From the IMG/VR virus record IMGVR_UViG_3300044835_000083, positions 1 to 35,911 of that record: a stretch of DNA of 35,911 nt; one strand, given 5' to 3'. The position numbers and the translations under genes were made by a program. Under the pieces are notes generated by a model that ran no database searches, had not been told where the DNA came from, and was given only the letters and a program-made list of their open reading frames with translations. Shown here piece by piece: positions 35,888 through 35,911 of this stretch. Positions within the stretch are counted from its first letter, which is position 1. Every line of letters begins with the position of its first letter. Origin of the DNA: a virus.

Positions 35888-35911
35888 GGGGCAGGGGGGT
35901 TGACAGAACAC

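Overview
The window looks like a complete or nearly complete genome (35,911 bp, roughly 63-65% G+C by eye) of a tailed phage with a non-contractile tail (siphovirus) that infects a high-GC actinobacterium, probably Streptomyces or a relative. Support comes from the gene content (HK97-type head genes, a short tape measure protein, a GH25 lysozyme, DUF2637 and DUF6011-like proteins, a Streptomyces-like secreted I36 inhibitor), the frequent GTG starts with GTGA/ATGA overlaps, and the many promoters whose -10 box sits 6-8 bp before the start codon, as in actinobacterial leaderless mRNAs. I see no integrase or recognisable immunity repressor, so a lytic lifestyle is more likely, although an excisionase-like HTH gene is present.

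Left arm (1-13.6 kb). The two terminase genes run leftward (208-2165), divergent from the portal. The rightward late block follows: portal, small protein, ClpP-type prohead protease, major capsid protein, head accessory proteins, head-tail connector, tail terminator, tube protein, tail assembly chaperone with a probable +1 frameshift, HK97 gp10-like protein, tape measure protein, and minor tail or receptor-binding proteins. Lysis genes (13.66-15.7 kb) are a micro membrane protein, a GH25 lysozyme and several small membrane proteins including a holin candidate. A strong bidirectional terminator closes this block.

Centre (15.8-20.3 kb). This is an accessory region of many tiny genes: an HTH regulator facing a membrane protein across two superimposed promoters, zinc-finger micro-proteins, and leftward single-gene cassettes each made of a promoter, a small gene and a hairpin. 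The promoter sequence is nearly identical from cassette to cassette.

Replication region (20.3-33.0 kb). A long leftward cluster starting at 28688 encodes a winged-helix/zinc protein, an SF2 helicase, a zinc protein, a Cas4/RecB-like nuclease, a possible ssDNA-binding protein, an HNH nuclease and a NlpC/P60-like protein. It is interrupted by a 1.1 kb stretch of structured RNA: three tRNA-like sequences with abnormal anticodon arms, long hairpins, and a gene for a secreted protease-inhibitor-like protein. Rightward and divergent from it are a RecD/Dda-like helicase and a PrimPol-SF3 primase-helicase. A candidate replication origin follows, with many GTAGTCAC iterons and a 42-bp inverted repeat. 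No DNA polymerase is encoded, so the host enzyme is presumably recruited.

Right end (33.0-35.9 kb). Small rightward genes encode two winged-helix-like proteins, a T4 endonuclease VII homologue, hypotheticals, an HNH nuclease and a final membrane micro-protein.

The main unexplained signals are the phage-wide TGCTATAGT leaderless promoter family, a shared FYD(D/E)A peptide in four replication-region proteins, and the tRNA-like/hairpin RNA locus.
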